In this document: positions 1-6,486 of the stretch, piece by piece
Layout of the letters: every line of letters begins with the position of its first letter
Numbering within the stretch: position 1 is the stretch's first letter
Origin: Veillonella sp.
Lineage (GTDB): Bacteria > Bacillota > Negativicutes > Veillonellales > Veillonellaceae
Length of the DNA stretch: 13,770 nt
Direction: 5' to 3'
Assembly: GCF_015058545.1 (NCBI RefSeq)
Contig: NZ_SVCB01000088.1
Span: 1 to 13,770 of the forward strand
Notes under the pieces: generated by a model
What the model was told of the DNA's origin: nothing
Seen by the model: the letters and a program-made list of their open reading frames with translations, nothing else
Database searches by the model: none
Program-made: the position numbers and the translations under genes

Positions 1-141
1 CAATAAACTAAGAGATTACATAGACTATTACAATACTAAACGTATCAAACTTAAATTAAAAGGAATGAGTCCGGTAGAATACCGGACCCATTCCCAAAAA
101 GTTGCTTAATTACTTCTGTCCAAGAAAATGGGTGCAGATCA
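1..141 (+). mobile_element. Right end of an IS3-family insertion element
   Basis: The window opens inside an insertion element. What remains is the last 35 codons of an OrfB-type transposase, a short non-coding tail and a terminal sequence ending GGGTGCAGATCA at 130-141. Its complement starts TGATCTGCACCC, which resembles the 5'-TG...CA-3' ends of IS150/IS3-group elements. The left end and any target duplication lie outside the window, so the outer boundary at 141 is inferred from the CA terminus. The next bases form a terminator hairpin that shares its first three bases with the element. Confidence 0.7.
2..109 (+). CDS. IS3-family transposase OrfB, C-terminal fragment (5' end outside window)
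   Basis: The frame starting at base 2 is open from the window edge to TAA at 107-109 and encodes 35 residues. It reads a DYIDYYNTKRI stretch followed by KLKGMSPVEYR and ends SQKVA. The pattern YYN-x-KRI-x-x-KLKGMSPVEYR is the characteristic end of the DDE integrase-type transposase of IS3-family elements, after the catalytic glutamate helix (the catalytic residues lie upstream of the window). The protein would cut and join the ends of its own element. Whether the full copy is intact cannot be judged from here. The family call is from the motif and was not searched. Confidence 0.85.
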   Translation, partial: NKLRDYIDYYNTKRIKLKLKGMSPVEYRTHSQKVA

Positions 142-165
142 CTCTTTCAAGAGTGAGTTTTTTTT
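139..165 (+). terminator. Intrinsic terminator at the edge of the insertion element
   Basis: TCACTCT at 139-145 pairs with AGAGTGA at 150-156 around a TTCA loop, and eight T follow at 158-165. It would stop transcription leaving the transposase before the ABC operon. The first three stem bases are also the last three of the element, so the hairpin spans the insertion boundary. Confidence 0.75.
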
Positions 166-174
166 ATTGCATTT

Positions 175-203
175 TTGCTAGTAATTGGCCATTAAGGGAT
201 TAT
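175..203 (+). promoter_or_regulatory. Possible promoter of the ABC transporter operon
   Basis: TTGCTA (175-180) and GATTAT (198-203) are separated by 17 bp. Each matches 4 of 6 positions of the sigma-A consensus. A start near 210 would leave a ~50-nt leader with a strong Shine-Dalgarno (AGGGAGGG at about 246-253) before the permease ATG. The match is weak and rests on position between a terminator and a gene start. Confidence 0.3.
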
Positions 204-258
204 GAAAAACGATGTTTTGATTAGATTAGGGGCAGAGCTATATTAGGGAGGGACAGGA

Positions 259-1197
259 ATGGTAAAGAAGACACTGCAGCATTTGGGGCAGGTGTTGATA
301 ACGGTAATTGGGGTTACGTTTTTAACCTTCAGTTTAAGTTTTCTGGCGCCGGGCGACCCTGTGCTCATGATTTTGGAAACCGCGGATACCATGGTTTCAC
401 AGGAGTTGATTGATCATACGAGGAAGGAATTGGGATTGGATAAACCGTTCTTGGTACAATATGGCAATTGGTTGAGCCATGCAGTTCAAGGTGACCTCGG
501 CATGTCCTATTCGGCCAAAAAACCGGTTGTCGATAAGATGATGGAGGCCTTGCCGGGGACACTCATGTTGGCTAGTGTGACGATTGTGATGCTTCTTGTA
601 ATAGCCGTCCCCATGGGGGTAATCGCGGCTATTTACCAAAATCGATGGCCTGATTATCTTTTCAGGGGCATTGCTTTTATAGGTATTTCGGTACCGGCCT
701 TTTGGCTCGGTCTTATGTTACTGTACATTTTTGGCTATAAATTGGGCATTGCACCGATTGCTACGGCTACGGTGTCGCTAAAAAATGCAATTTTACCGGC
801 CTTTACCTTGGCGTTTACGTTAATTTCAAAATTTATGCGCCAAGTGCGTTTGGTCGTACTGGAAGAAATCAATAAAGACTACGCCGTAGGAGCCCGAGCA
901 CGAGGGATGACAAATACGGAAATCATGTTCAAACATATTCTGCCGAATGCATTTTTACCATTGCTTACCATCTTTGGTATGTCCATGGGCTGGCTACTCG
1001 GTGGGGTTGCGGTTGTAGAAATGGTATTCTCCTGGCCGGGCCTTGGTAAAATGGCTGTCCAAGCCATTACCTTCCGCGATTATCCTCTCATTGAAGGATT
1101 TGTTCTTTGGGCCTCTATTGCGTACATGTTAATCAACGGCATCATCGATTATTCCTATACGCTCTTGGATCCTAGATTGAGAAGGGGGAGTAAATAA
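259..1197 (+). CDS. ABC transporter permease, DppB/NikB family
   Basis: This 312-residue inner-membrane permease is the first gene of a peptide/nickel-type ABC import operon. It starts at ATG 259 after a strong AGGGAGGG site. The N-terminal helix (about residues 9-30) and the following LAPGDP motif are typical of DppB/OppB/NikB proteins. Further hydrophobic segments lie near residues 100-125, 135-160, 175-195, 230-260 and 280-300. The cytoplasmic EAA loop (DYAVGARARGMTNTEI, then HILPNA, about residues 208-232) is the ATPase docking site. The C-terminus DPRLRRG is also typical. It should pair with the next permease to form the membrane channel. The substrate, peptide or nickel/metallophore, cannot be decided from the permease. 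Its stop codon overlaps the apparent start of the next gene. Confidence 0.92.
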   Translation: MVKKTLQHLGQVLITVIGVTFLTFSLSFLAPGDPVLMILETADTMVSQELIDHTRKELGLDKPFLVQYGNWLSHAVQGDLGMSYSAKKPVVDKMMEALPGTLMLASVTIVMLLVIAVPMGVIAAIYQNRWPDYLFRGIAFIGISVPAFWLGLMLLYIFGYKLGIAPIATATVSLKNAILPAFTLAFTLISKFMRQVRLVVLEEINKDYAVGARARGMTNTEIMFKHILPNAFLPLLTIFGMSMGWLLGGVAVVEMVFSWPGLGKMAVQAITFRDYPLIEGFVLWASIAYMLINGIIDYSYTLLDPRLRRGSK

Positions 1198-1199
1198 TA
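1181..1199 (+). promoter_or_regulatory. Shine-Dalgarno and non-canonical ATA start of the second permease
   Basis: A purine-rich AGAAGGGGGAG tract (1180-1190) ends about 6 nt before ATA at 1197-1199. That ATA overlaps the stop of the upstream permease as TAATA. Coupled genes usually show TAATG here, and this window has exactly that at the mutA/mutB junction. No ATG or GTG is available in frame nearby. The arrangement suggests that an ATG start has become ATA. Confidence 0.6.
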
Positions 1200-2021
1200 A
1201 AAGAATTTATTAGAACACATAAAGCTTTCTCCTTCTATACATCCTTAGTTTTATTGGTTGTATTGATAGCTCTTTTTTCACCATGGCTTACGCCGAACGA
1301 TCCGTTTGCTTCGAATTTAAGCAATGCCTTAAAAGCGCCCAGTTCTACTCATTGGTTCGGGACGGATAAATTAGGTCGTGACGTATTGTCGCGTATCATT
1401 TACGGCACCGGCTTATCCTTATTCATGGGCTTTACCATTGTTGTGTTGGTTGCGTCCATCGGTACCTTGGTAGGCTCTTTGGCCGGTTATTTCGGGGGCA
1501 AAGTTGAAATGGTGCTCATGCGTCTTTGCGACATTATGATTTCATTCCCGGGCATCGTGCTTGCCATCGCTATTGCCGGTATTATGGGCGGTAGCGTAGG
1601 CAATACAATCTTGGCGCTCACCATTGTAGGTTGGGCCAAATATGCGCGCCTAGTGCGAAGCCTTGTTATTAAAGTTCGTCAGGAAGATTATATAGCGGCT
1701 GCTATTATGAGTGGCGGTACGTCGGCTGTTATCTTGCGCCGCCACGTGTTACCAAACATTATGCCGCTCGTCGTGGTTACGGCCAGCATGGATCTTGGCG
1801 TTATGATGCTTGAAGTAGCCGGCCTTTCGTTCTTCGGATTCGGTGCTCAGCCACCGACACCGGAATGGGGCTTAATGCTCAATGAAGGACGTCAGTATCT
1901 ACAGTTGGCACCATGGCTCATGATATTCCCGGGCGCGGCTATTCTCATTGTAGTATCTATTTTTAACCTGTGGAGTGACAGCTTGCGCGATATTTTGGAT
2001 CCGCGTCAAAACAGAGGTTAA
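1197..2021 (+). CDS. ABC transporter permease, DppC/NikC family, apparent ATA start
   Basis: This is the second inner-membrane permease, predicted partner of the upstream DppB-like subunit. From ATA 1197 it has 274 residues, the usual family length. From the first conventional start codon, TTG 1254, it would have 255 and lose the charged amino end KEFIRTHK and part of the first membrane helix. The frame is open back to 1194. The N-terminal helix is followed by PNDPF and then WFGTDKLGRDVLSRI, a hallmark of DppC/OppC/NikC proteins. The EAA loop covers DYIAAAIMSGG and the following HVLPN, and a GFGAQPPTPEWG motif precedes the last helix. A strong ribosome site is placed for the ATA. Either initiation at ATA is weak, TTG is used, or the base is a sequencing error. 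Identity is certain; the start is not. Confidence 0.8.
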   Translation: MKEFIRTHKAFSFYTSLVLLVVLIALFSPWLTPNDPFASNLSNALKAPSSTHWFGTDKLGRDVLSRIIYGTGLSLFMGFTIVVLVASIGTLVGSLAGYFGGKVEMVLMRLCDIMISFPGIVLAIAIAGIMGGSVGNTILALTIVGWAKYARLVRSLVIKVRQEDYIAAAIMSGGTSAVILRRHVLPNIMPLVVVTASMDLGVMMLEVAGLSFFGFGAQPPTPEWGLMLNEGRQYLQLAPWLMIFPGAAILIVVSIFNLWSDSLRDILDPRQNRG

Positions 2022-2035
2022 TGGTCGAAGTCGTG

Positions 2036-2078
2036 TAGCAGCTGATGGATGGAATCCGTATAGCAGCTAATGATTGGA
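2036..2078 (+). repeat. Imperfect direct repeat, period 25 bp
   Basis: TAGCAGCTGATGGATGGA (2036-2053) recurs as TAGCAGCTAATGATTGGA (2061-2078), with 15 of 18 positions identical. It lies just after the second permease, in the 179-bp gap before the binding protein. No function is evident. Confidence 0.5.
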
Positions 2079-2091
2079 TGACGATTTAACT

Positions 2092-2120
2092 TTGTCAGAT
2101 GATACCCGTTAGGGAATGAT
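2092..2120 (+). promoter_or_regulatory. Possible internal promoter ahead of the binding-protein gene
   Basis: TTGTCA (2092-2097, 5 of 6 consensus) and AATGAT (2115-2120, 4 of 6) are 17 bp apart in an A+T-rich 179-bp gap. Binding proteins of ABC importers are often made in excess of the membrane parts, so a separate promoter is reasonable. The sequence match alone is modest. Confidence 0.3.
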
Positions 2121-2200
2121 ATAGATTCATCTTGAATGTTAGTGTTAATCAAGCTGTGTGTTAATTTGTTAAAGGTATTTTTTTATGGAGGAATGTTATT

Positions 2201-3763
2201 ATGAAAAAATTCTGGCGTAAAGCGCTACTCGGTGGCTTAGGCGTGGTATTGGCGGCGTCACTTTTGGCCGGCTGCGGCAGTGATTCTGCAGAAAACAAAG
2301 ACGTGTTAAAAGTAGGGGTAACCAACTTTGCGGATACTTTGGAGCCTACCGATAACTTCTATGCTTGGGTAGTTATGCGTTATGGTATCGGTGAAACGCT
2401 TACCAAGTTTGATAAATCCATGGTGGCTAAACCTTGGATAGCATCCAAATGGTCTTTGGCCGATGATAAATTAACTTGGACATTTACCATCGATGATAAG
2501 GCTAAATTCTCGAACGGTAAAAAAGTAACGGCTGCTGAAGTCAAAGAATCCATTGAGCGTGCCTTTGCTAAAGCTAAACGTGCCACGACCTTCTTTGAAT
2601 ATGACTCCATCGAAGCGAACGGTCAGGATTTAATCATTAAAACGAAAAAACCTATGCCGAATATGCCGGGCTTATTAGCGGATCCGTTATTCCTCGTTGT
2701 TGACGTACAAGCTGAAAAAGACGGTCGCAACTTTGCCAAAGAAGGTCCGATTGCTACCGGCCCGTACACCGTTGTTTCGTACAGCAAAGATAAATCCGTA
2801 TTAAAAGCTAACGAAAACTACTGGAATGGTACCGTGCCGTTTAAATCGGTAGAAGTACCGTCCATCGAAGATCCGAATACCCGCGCTATGGCGTTACAAT
2901 CCGGCGAAGTGGATATGGCCGTTAACATCGGACCGGGCGAAATCGATCTTTTCAAAGGGAACGATAAATTCCAGGTTGATGAAATTGCTTCCTTGCGCGT
3001 AGTATTGGCTCGTATTAACCAAAAAGGCTTATTGGGTGATCCTAAAGTGCGTGCTGCCTTCATCAGTGCTACGGACCGTCAAAACTATGCGGACGTACTC
3101 TTAAAAGGCACCTTCATTCCGGGCAAAGCACCGATTCCACCATCCATGGATTACGGGTTTAACCAATTAACAGACCCTAATGCTTATAACCCTGATCGTT
3201 CCAAACAATTATTGGCAGAAGCAGGCTGGAAAGACACTGACGGTGACGGCATCCTCGATAAAGACGGTCGTCCGTTATCCGTTAACTTCGTAGTTTACAA
3301 CAGCCGTGCGGAATTACCTATCTTCGCTGAAGCGGTACAGGCTGACCTTCGTAAAGTGGGCGTAGACGTTAAGATTAAAACCGTTGACTATACGTTAATC
3401 GATAAAATGGGTATCGATGGTGACTATGACTTACTTATTTCCAACATCGTAACGGCTAACACCGGTGACCCTGAAACATTCCTCAAATGGTACTGGAAAA
3501 CGAATGTTAACGGCGATAATCCGCAAAACGGTTCCGGTTACAGTAACCCTGAATTCGACGCTAAATTAGATGCTTTATCCACCGAATTTGATCCGGCTGT
3601 TCGTAAACAATTAATTATTGAGGCTCAGCAGATTCTCTTGAATGACGGTGCTGCATTATACCTTGGCTACCCAATGACCAATATTATTGCCAATAAAGCT
3701 CTTAAAGGTGTAGTAATGTTCCCATCCGATTACTACTGGATTACGAATGATATTACTAAATAA
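2201..3763 (+). CDS. ABC transporter substrate-binding lipoprotein, SBP family 5 (peptide/nickel)
   Basis: This 520-residue extracytoplasmic receptor of the importer starts at ATG 2201, about 10 nt after a GGAGG site. The signal peptide has a charged MKKFWRK start, a hydrophobic core and the lipobox LLAGC, which places the lipidated cysteine at residue 25. The mature part has SBP family 5 features: a KFSNGKKVTAAEVKESIERA segment near residues 104-123, TGPYTVVSY then NENYWNG around residues 186-208, and a DTDGDGILDKDG acidic loop near 345-356 that looks like a calcium-binding loop and recurs in this family. Length is typical. It should deliver ligand to the two permeases. The family includes dipeptide, oligopeptide, nickel and metallophore receptors, and I cannot choose among them. 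No terminator is visible before the ATPase genes. Confidence 0.92.
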   Translation: MKKFWRKALLGGLGVVLAASLLAGCGSDSAENKDVLKVGVTNFADTLEPTDNFYAWVVMRYGIGETLTKFDKSMVAKPWIASKWSLADDKLTWTFTIDDKAKFSNGKKVTAAEVKESIERAFAKAKRATTFFEYDSIEANGQDLIIKTKKPMPNMPGLLADPLFLVVDVQAEKDGRNFAKEGPIATGPYTVVSYSKDKSVLKANENYWNGTVPFKSVEVPSIEDPNTRAMALQSGEVDMAVNIGPGEIDLFKGNDKFQVDEIASLRVVLARINQKGLLGDPKVRAAFISATDRQNYADVLLKGTFIPGKAPIPPSMDYGFNQLTDPNAYNPDRSKQLLAEAGWKDTDGDGILDKDGRPLSVNFVVYNSRAELPIFAEAVQADLRKVGVDVKIKTVDYTLIDKMGIDGDYDLLISNIVTANTGDPETFLKWYWKTNVNGDNPQNGSGYSNPEFDAKLDALSTEFDPAVRKQLIIEAQQILLNDGAALYLGYPMTNIIANKALKGVVMFPSDYYWITNDITK

Positions 3764-3871
3764 GCTTATTGGCACGTAAGTTATTTCAGATGGTAGATAC
3801 TATTTGGTGATATTTAATATTTTGAAAAAGCTTAGTTATATAAGCAATACGAAAGGATGTGCGCAAACGAT

Positions 3872-4686
3872 ATGACACGGGAGGCAGCACTGGTAGAAGT
3901 AAATAATTTGAGCATAGCCTATGGTGAAGCGGCGCCTTCTGTGACAGACGTTACGTTTTCCTTAGAAGAAGGCGAAATTCTCGTTATTGTAGGTGAGTCG
4001 GGCAGTGGCAAAACCACGGTCATTCGTGCCTTAATCGGCTTATTGTCGGTTGGTGGTCACGTTGTGGGCGGCCAGGCTCATTATCGTGGTCAAGACATTG
4101 CTCATTGGTCTGAAGAAGAATGGCGGAAATATCGGGGCACCGATATTTCCATGATTTTCCAGGATAGCGGCAGTGCTATGGATCCGATTCAAACCATCGG
4201 CAAGCAGTTTATTGCTCATATTCGTCGCCACAGTGATTTAGATAAAGGGGCGGCGGAAACCAAAGCCATCGAGTTAATGAAAATGGTATCCTTGCCGGCG
4301 GATAAGGACTTTTTGAAACGGTATCCCTTTGAACTTAGCGGCGGTCAACGTCAGCGCTTGGGGATTGCCATGGCGATGGCCTTCACGCCACACTTGTTAC
4401 TGGCCGATGAACCTACCTCGGCCCTTGATGTGACGACGCAGGCTCAGATAGTAGATGAATTGATGCGGCTTTGTCAGAAGAGTCGCACGGCATTATCATG
4501 GTAACCCACAACATCGGGGTAGCCGCTCATATGGCGGATAAAATCATGGTTATGCAGCAAGGTAAAGTAGTTGATTACGGCTCGCGCGACGATGTTCTTT
4601 TCAAAAAACATTCCACCTATACTCAGCAGTTATTGGAAGCCGTACCGACGTTAGGAGGGACACGCTATGTCGACACAGTTGAATAA
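3872..4686 (+). pseudogene. ABC transporter ATPase, DppD/NikD family, frameshifted
   Basis: First ATPase of the importer, in two reading frames. The 5' part (ATG 3872, or 3857, to a stop at 4502-4504) has Walker A GESGSGKTT, the Q-loop MIFQD, the signature LSGGQRQR and Walker B LLLADEPTSALD. The 3' part, in the frame one base back, is open to TAG 4684-4686 and supplies GIIMVTHN with the H-loop histidine, then ADKIMVMQQGKVVDYG. The frames meet at CGGCTTTGTCAGAAG near 4467-4480. One extra T (CTTTTGTCA) would restore LMRLLSEESHG, so a single T deletion is the simplest explanation. The truncated product lacks the H-loop and C-terminal region and should not work as an ATPase. No slippery heptamer is visible. 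ATG 3872 is preferred because the GAAAGG site abuts ATG 3857; its spacing, however, is long. Sequencing error is the main alternative. Confidence 0.85.
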
Positions 4687-5542
4687 GGAAGCCGTAGCCT
4701 ATACTGAAAATTACGGCACTCATACTTCAATGGCGGCAGCCGATGGCGTAGGTACTCCGATTTTGGAAGTCAAGGGTCTTTGTAAAAACTTCTCGTTGCC
4801 CAATGGCGGCACGTTACAAGCTTGTAAAGAAGTGTGTTGGTCCTTATGGCGCGGCGAATCACTGGGAATCGTTGGTGAATCGGGCTCCGGTAAAAGTACG
4901 CTCATGAAGATGATTATGCAAATGACGGCACCTTCCGGCGGCGAAATCTATTTAAACGGTGTGGAAATTTCTAAAGCATCGGCCAAAGAGAAGCGCGAAC
5001 AACGGCGCAAGATTCAAATGGTGTTCCAGGACTCTTCGCAGGCCTTTGACCCGCGTATGTCAGTTGAAGATATTATCTGTGAACCTTTGTACAATTTCGG
5101 TCTTTTGAAAAAAGGCGAAACCACGGCTATTGCCACCAAGTATTTGGAATTGGTTGGGCTTAACGGCACGTTTGCCAAACGTTATCCTCATGAAATGAGC
5201 GGCGGTCAGCGTCAAAGGGTGGCCATTGCCCGTGCCTTAGTATTGGAGCCGGATATCGTTGTATTTGACGAAGCGACTTCGGCCCTTGATGTGTCCGTAC
5301 AGGACTCGATTGCAAAATTGCTCGTTAAATTGCAGAAGGAAAAACAGTTAACCTATTTATTTGTTGCTCATGACATTGCCTTAATTCGCAGTATTTGCCA
5401 TCGCGTCGTTGTCATGTATAATGGAGAAGTAGTGGAAGCAGTTTCGGCAGAACATTTAACAGAAGCTAAACATCCATATACGCGTAAATTACTGGCAGCG
5501 GTATTTGAAGTGACCGAGCATCGTAGACTGGTCGTATTATAA
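4667..5542 (+). CDS. ABC transporter ATPase, DppF/NikE/OppF family
   Basis: Second cytoplasmic ATPase of the importer, 291 residues. It starts at ATG 4667 about 8 nt after GGAGGG and overlaps the end of the preceding ATPase frame by 20 nt, so it depended on coupling or its own site. Visible motifs are Walker A GESGSGKST (residues 70-78), the Q-loop MVFQDSSQAFDPRMS, the signature MSGGQRQR, Walker B VVFDEATSALD, and the H-loop VAHD. The C-terminal KHPYTRKLL is typical of oligopeptide-type ATPases. A ~30-residue extension precedes the ATPase fold. OppD/OppF-type proteins work as a heterodimer, so this intact subunit may lack a functional partner unless the upstream frameshift is an artefact or it can pair with another system. 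Confidence 0.9.
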   Translation: MSTQLNKEAVAYTENYGTHTSMAAADGVGTPILEVKGLCKNFSLPNGGTLQACKEVCWSLWRGESLGIVGESGSGKSTLMKMIMQMTAPSGGEIYLNGVEISKASAKEKREQRRKIQMVFQDSSQAFDPRMSVEDIICEPLYNFGLLKKGETTAIATKYLELVGLNGTFAKRYPHEMSGGQRQRVAIARALVLEPDIVVFDEATSALDVSVQDSIAKLLVKLQKEKQLTYLFVAHDIALIRSICHRVVVMYNGEVVEAVSAEHLTEAKHPYTRKLLAAVFEVTEHRRLVVL

Positions 5543-5614
5543 TGTGAAGGTAGTAGGGACTGCCGAGGCGTCATAGTAGGCTGATGTAGGTATTTGGAGG
5601 CTGATTTATTAGGT

Positions 5615-6115
5615 ATGGCAAATATTGAACTGATTACCCCGGACACGCCACGGGAGCCGATTTATCAATTCTTAGTTGAGCAAATGCATTTGCATTATAG
5701 AAGACCCTTGGATAGTGAGCATAATAAATATTTTTTACAATTAGCTGAACAATATTCGCCCGATAAGCGAAGTTCTTTCTATGTACTTTATGAAAATGGC
5801 GAAGTGGTGGGGACAGGTTGCATAAGCCCTTTGGAAGCTCATCATCGCCGTCCGCCTCATTGCGTAGATGAATCGCTTTGGGGATATATATCGCGCGTGT
5901 ATATTTCACCGAAAGCACAAAGTTCAGGCTATGGACGTCAGATTTATGAGGTACTGGAAGCAAGAGCCAAAGAGTTTGGCTATACTCATTTATGTTTGAA
6001 TACGCATAAATTCCTTACCAAAGGCTGTGCCTTCTGGAAGCGGCACGGTTATATAGAGTTCTATGATATGTTGGATGAATGGCATACTATTTGGCTCAGC
6101 AAAGAGTTAGTATAG
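5615..6115 (+). CDS. GNAT-family N-acetyltransferase
   Basis: A predicted acetyl-CoA-dependent N-acetyltransferase of 166 residues, substrate unknown. The fold signature is clear in the second half: the RVYISP strand followed by the acetyl-CoA-binding motif QSSGYGRQIYEVLEARAKE, with Q-x-x-G-x-G contacting the pyrophosphate, then GYTHLCLNTH and CAFWKRHGYIEF, the usual motif B. ATG 5615 is chosen over the in-frame TTG at 5594. The TTG overlaps the only ribosome site, TTGGAGG at 5594-5600, which lies about 14 nt before the ATG, somewhat far. The gene follows the ABC operon by 72 nt with no visible terminator, so it may be the last cistron. The shared hairpin at 6359-6405 would end the transcript. 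Confidence 0.85.
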   Translation: MANIELITPDTPREPIYQFLVEQMHLHYRRPLDSEHNKYFLQLAEQYSPDKRSSFYVLYENGEVVGTGCISPLEAHHRRPPHCVDESLWGYISRVYISPKAQSSGYGRQIYEVLEARAKEFGYTHLCLNTHKFLTKGCAFWKRHGYIEFYDMLDEWHTIWLSKELV

Positions 6116-6161
6116 TCTTGTTCGGTGTGAATGGGTTGTCAGGCGGTCATCTTGTAAAAAG

Positions 6162-6341
6162 TTATCCACTAAAATAGGGTGACTTATTCACAGAAAATCA
6201 CTTGCTTATACACAAATAATCGCAAGTTATCCACTACTTATCCACCGAAAAGCATGACTTATCCACAGAATAGTGATTAAGTTTTTAGAAAAAGTTATTC
6301 ACAAGTGAATCTACAAAAGAAAACATAAGCGAATATACACA
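6162..6341 (+). other. Cluster of eight DnaA boxes with A+T-rich flank (candidate origin or DnaA-binding locus)
   Basis: Eight 9-mers match the DnaA box TTATNCACA at 8 or 9 positions, all on the + strand. They start at 6162 (TTATCCACT), 6184 (TTATTCACA), 6206 (TTATACACA), 6227 (TTATCCACT), 6238 (TTATCCACC), 6259 (TTATCCACA), 6295 (TTATTCACA) and 6333 (ATATACACA). Start-to-start intervals are 22, 22, 21, 11, 21, 36 and 38 bp, so the first six lie on one helical face. The DNA from 6268 to 6362 is about 78% A+T by hand count and could act as an unwinding region. A weaker inverted match, TGTGAATGG, lies at 6126. The cluster sits between convergent genes, so it is not a gene promoter. It could be a chromosomal origin or a DnaA-titrating site. 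No dnaA, dnaN, rpmH, parA or rep gene is present here. Confidence 0.8.
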
Positions 6342-6358
6342 ATTAAATACAAAAAAGA

Positions 6359-6405
6359 AAAAGCGTAATGCAATTGGATTCGATGAATCTCTGCATTACG
6401 CTTTT
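6359..6405. terminator. Bidirectional intrinsic terminator between convergent genes
   Basis: AAAAGCGTAATGCA (6359-6372) is a perfect 14-bp inverted match to TGCATTACGCTTTT (6392-6405). The loop itself contains GATTC/GAATC (6377-6389). The A-rich left flank and T-rich right flank let it stop transcription from both sides: the GNAT gene on + and, after a gap of about 80 bp, the mut operon on -. Confidence 0.85.
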
Positions 6406-6486
6406 CTTATGGGCTACACAGAATGAAAACTATAGAGTAGCGTTGGGGGTGTGAGTAATGTTTTAAGGGGTCAGCTATATAAACAC

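Noticed and set aside
217..244. TTGATT (217-222) with TATATT (239-244) as the promoter of the first permease.
   Set aside because: Transcription would start near 251, inside the Shine-Dalgarno sequence, leaving no usable leader.
4467..4490. Programmed -1 ribosomal frameshifting in the ATPase gene.
   Set aside because: CGGCTTTGTCAG has no X-XXY-YYZ heptamer in the zero frame and no obvious stimulatory stem. A one-base deletion is simpler.
5405..5425. TATAAT motif inside the second ATPase gene as a promoter for the acetyltransferase.
   Set aside because: It lies within conserved coding sequence about 200 bp before the GNAT gene, and I see no convincing -35 element at the right distance.
5594..5614. 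TTG 5594 as the start of the GNAT gene.
   Set aside because: The codon is part of the only ribosome-binding sequence (TTGGAGG), which can serve only a start further downstream.
6162..6267. The 21-22-bp periodic repeats could be plasmid iterons or a degenerate CRISPR-like array.
   Set aside because: Only the 9-mer DnaA box is repeated; the intervening sequence is not conserved. No Rep or cas gene is present, and rRNA and core metabolic genes flank the site.
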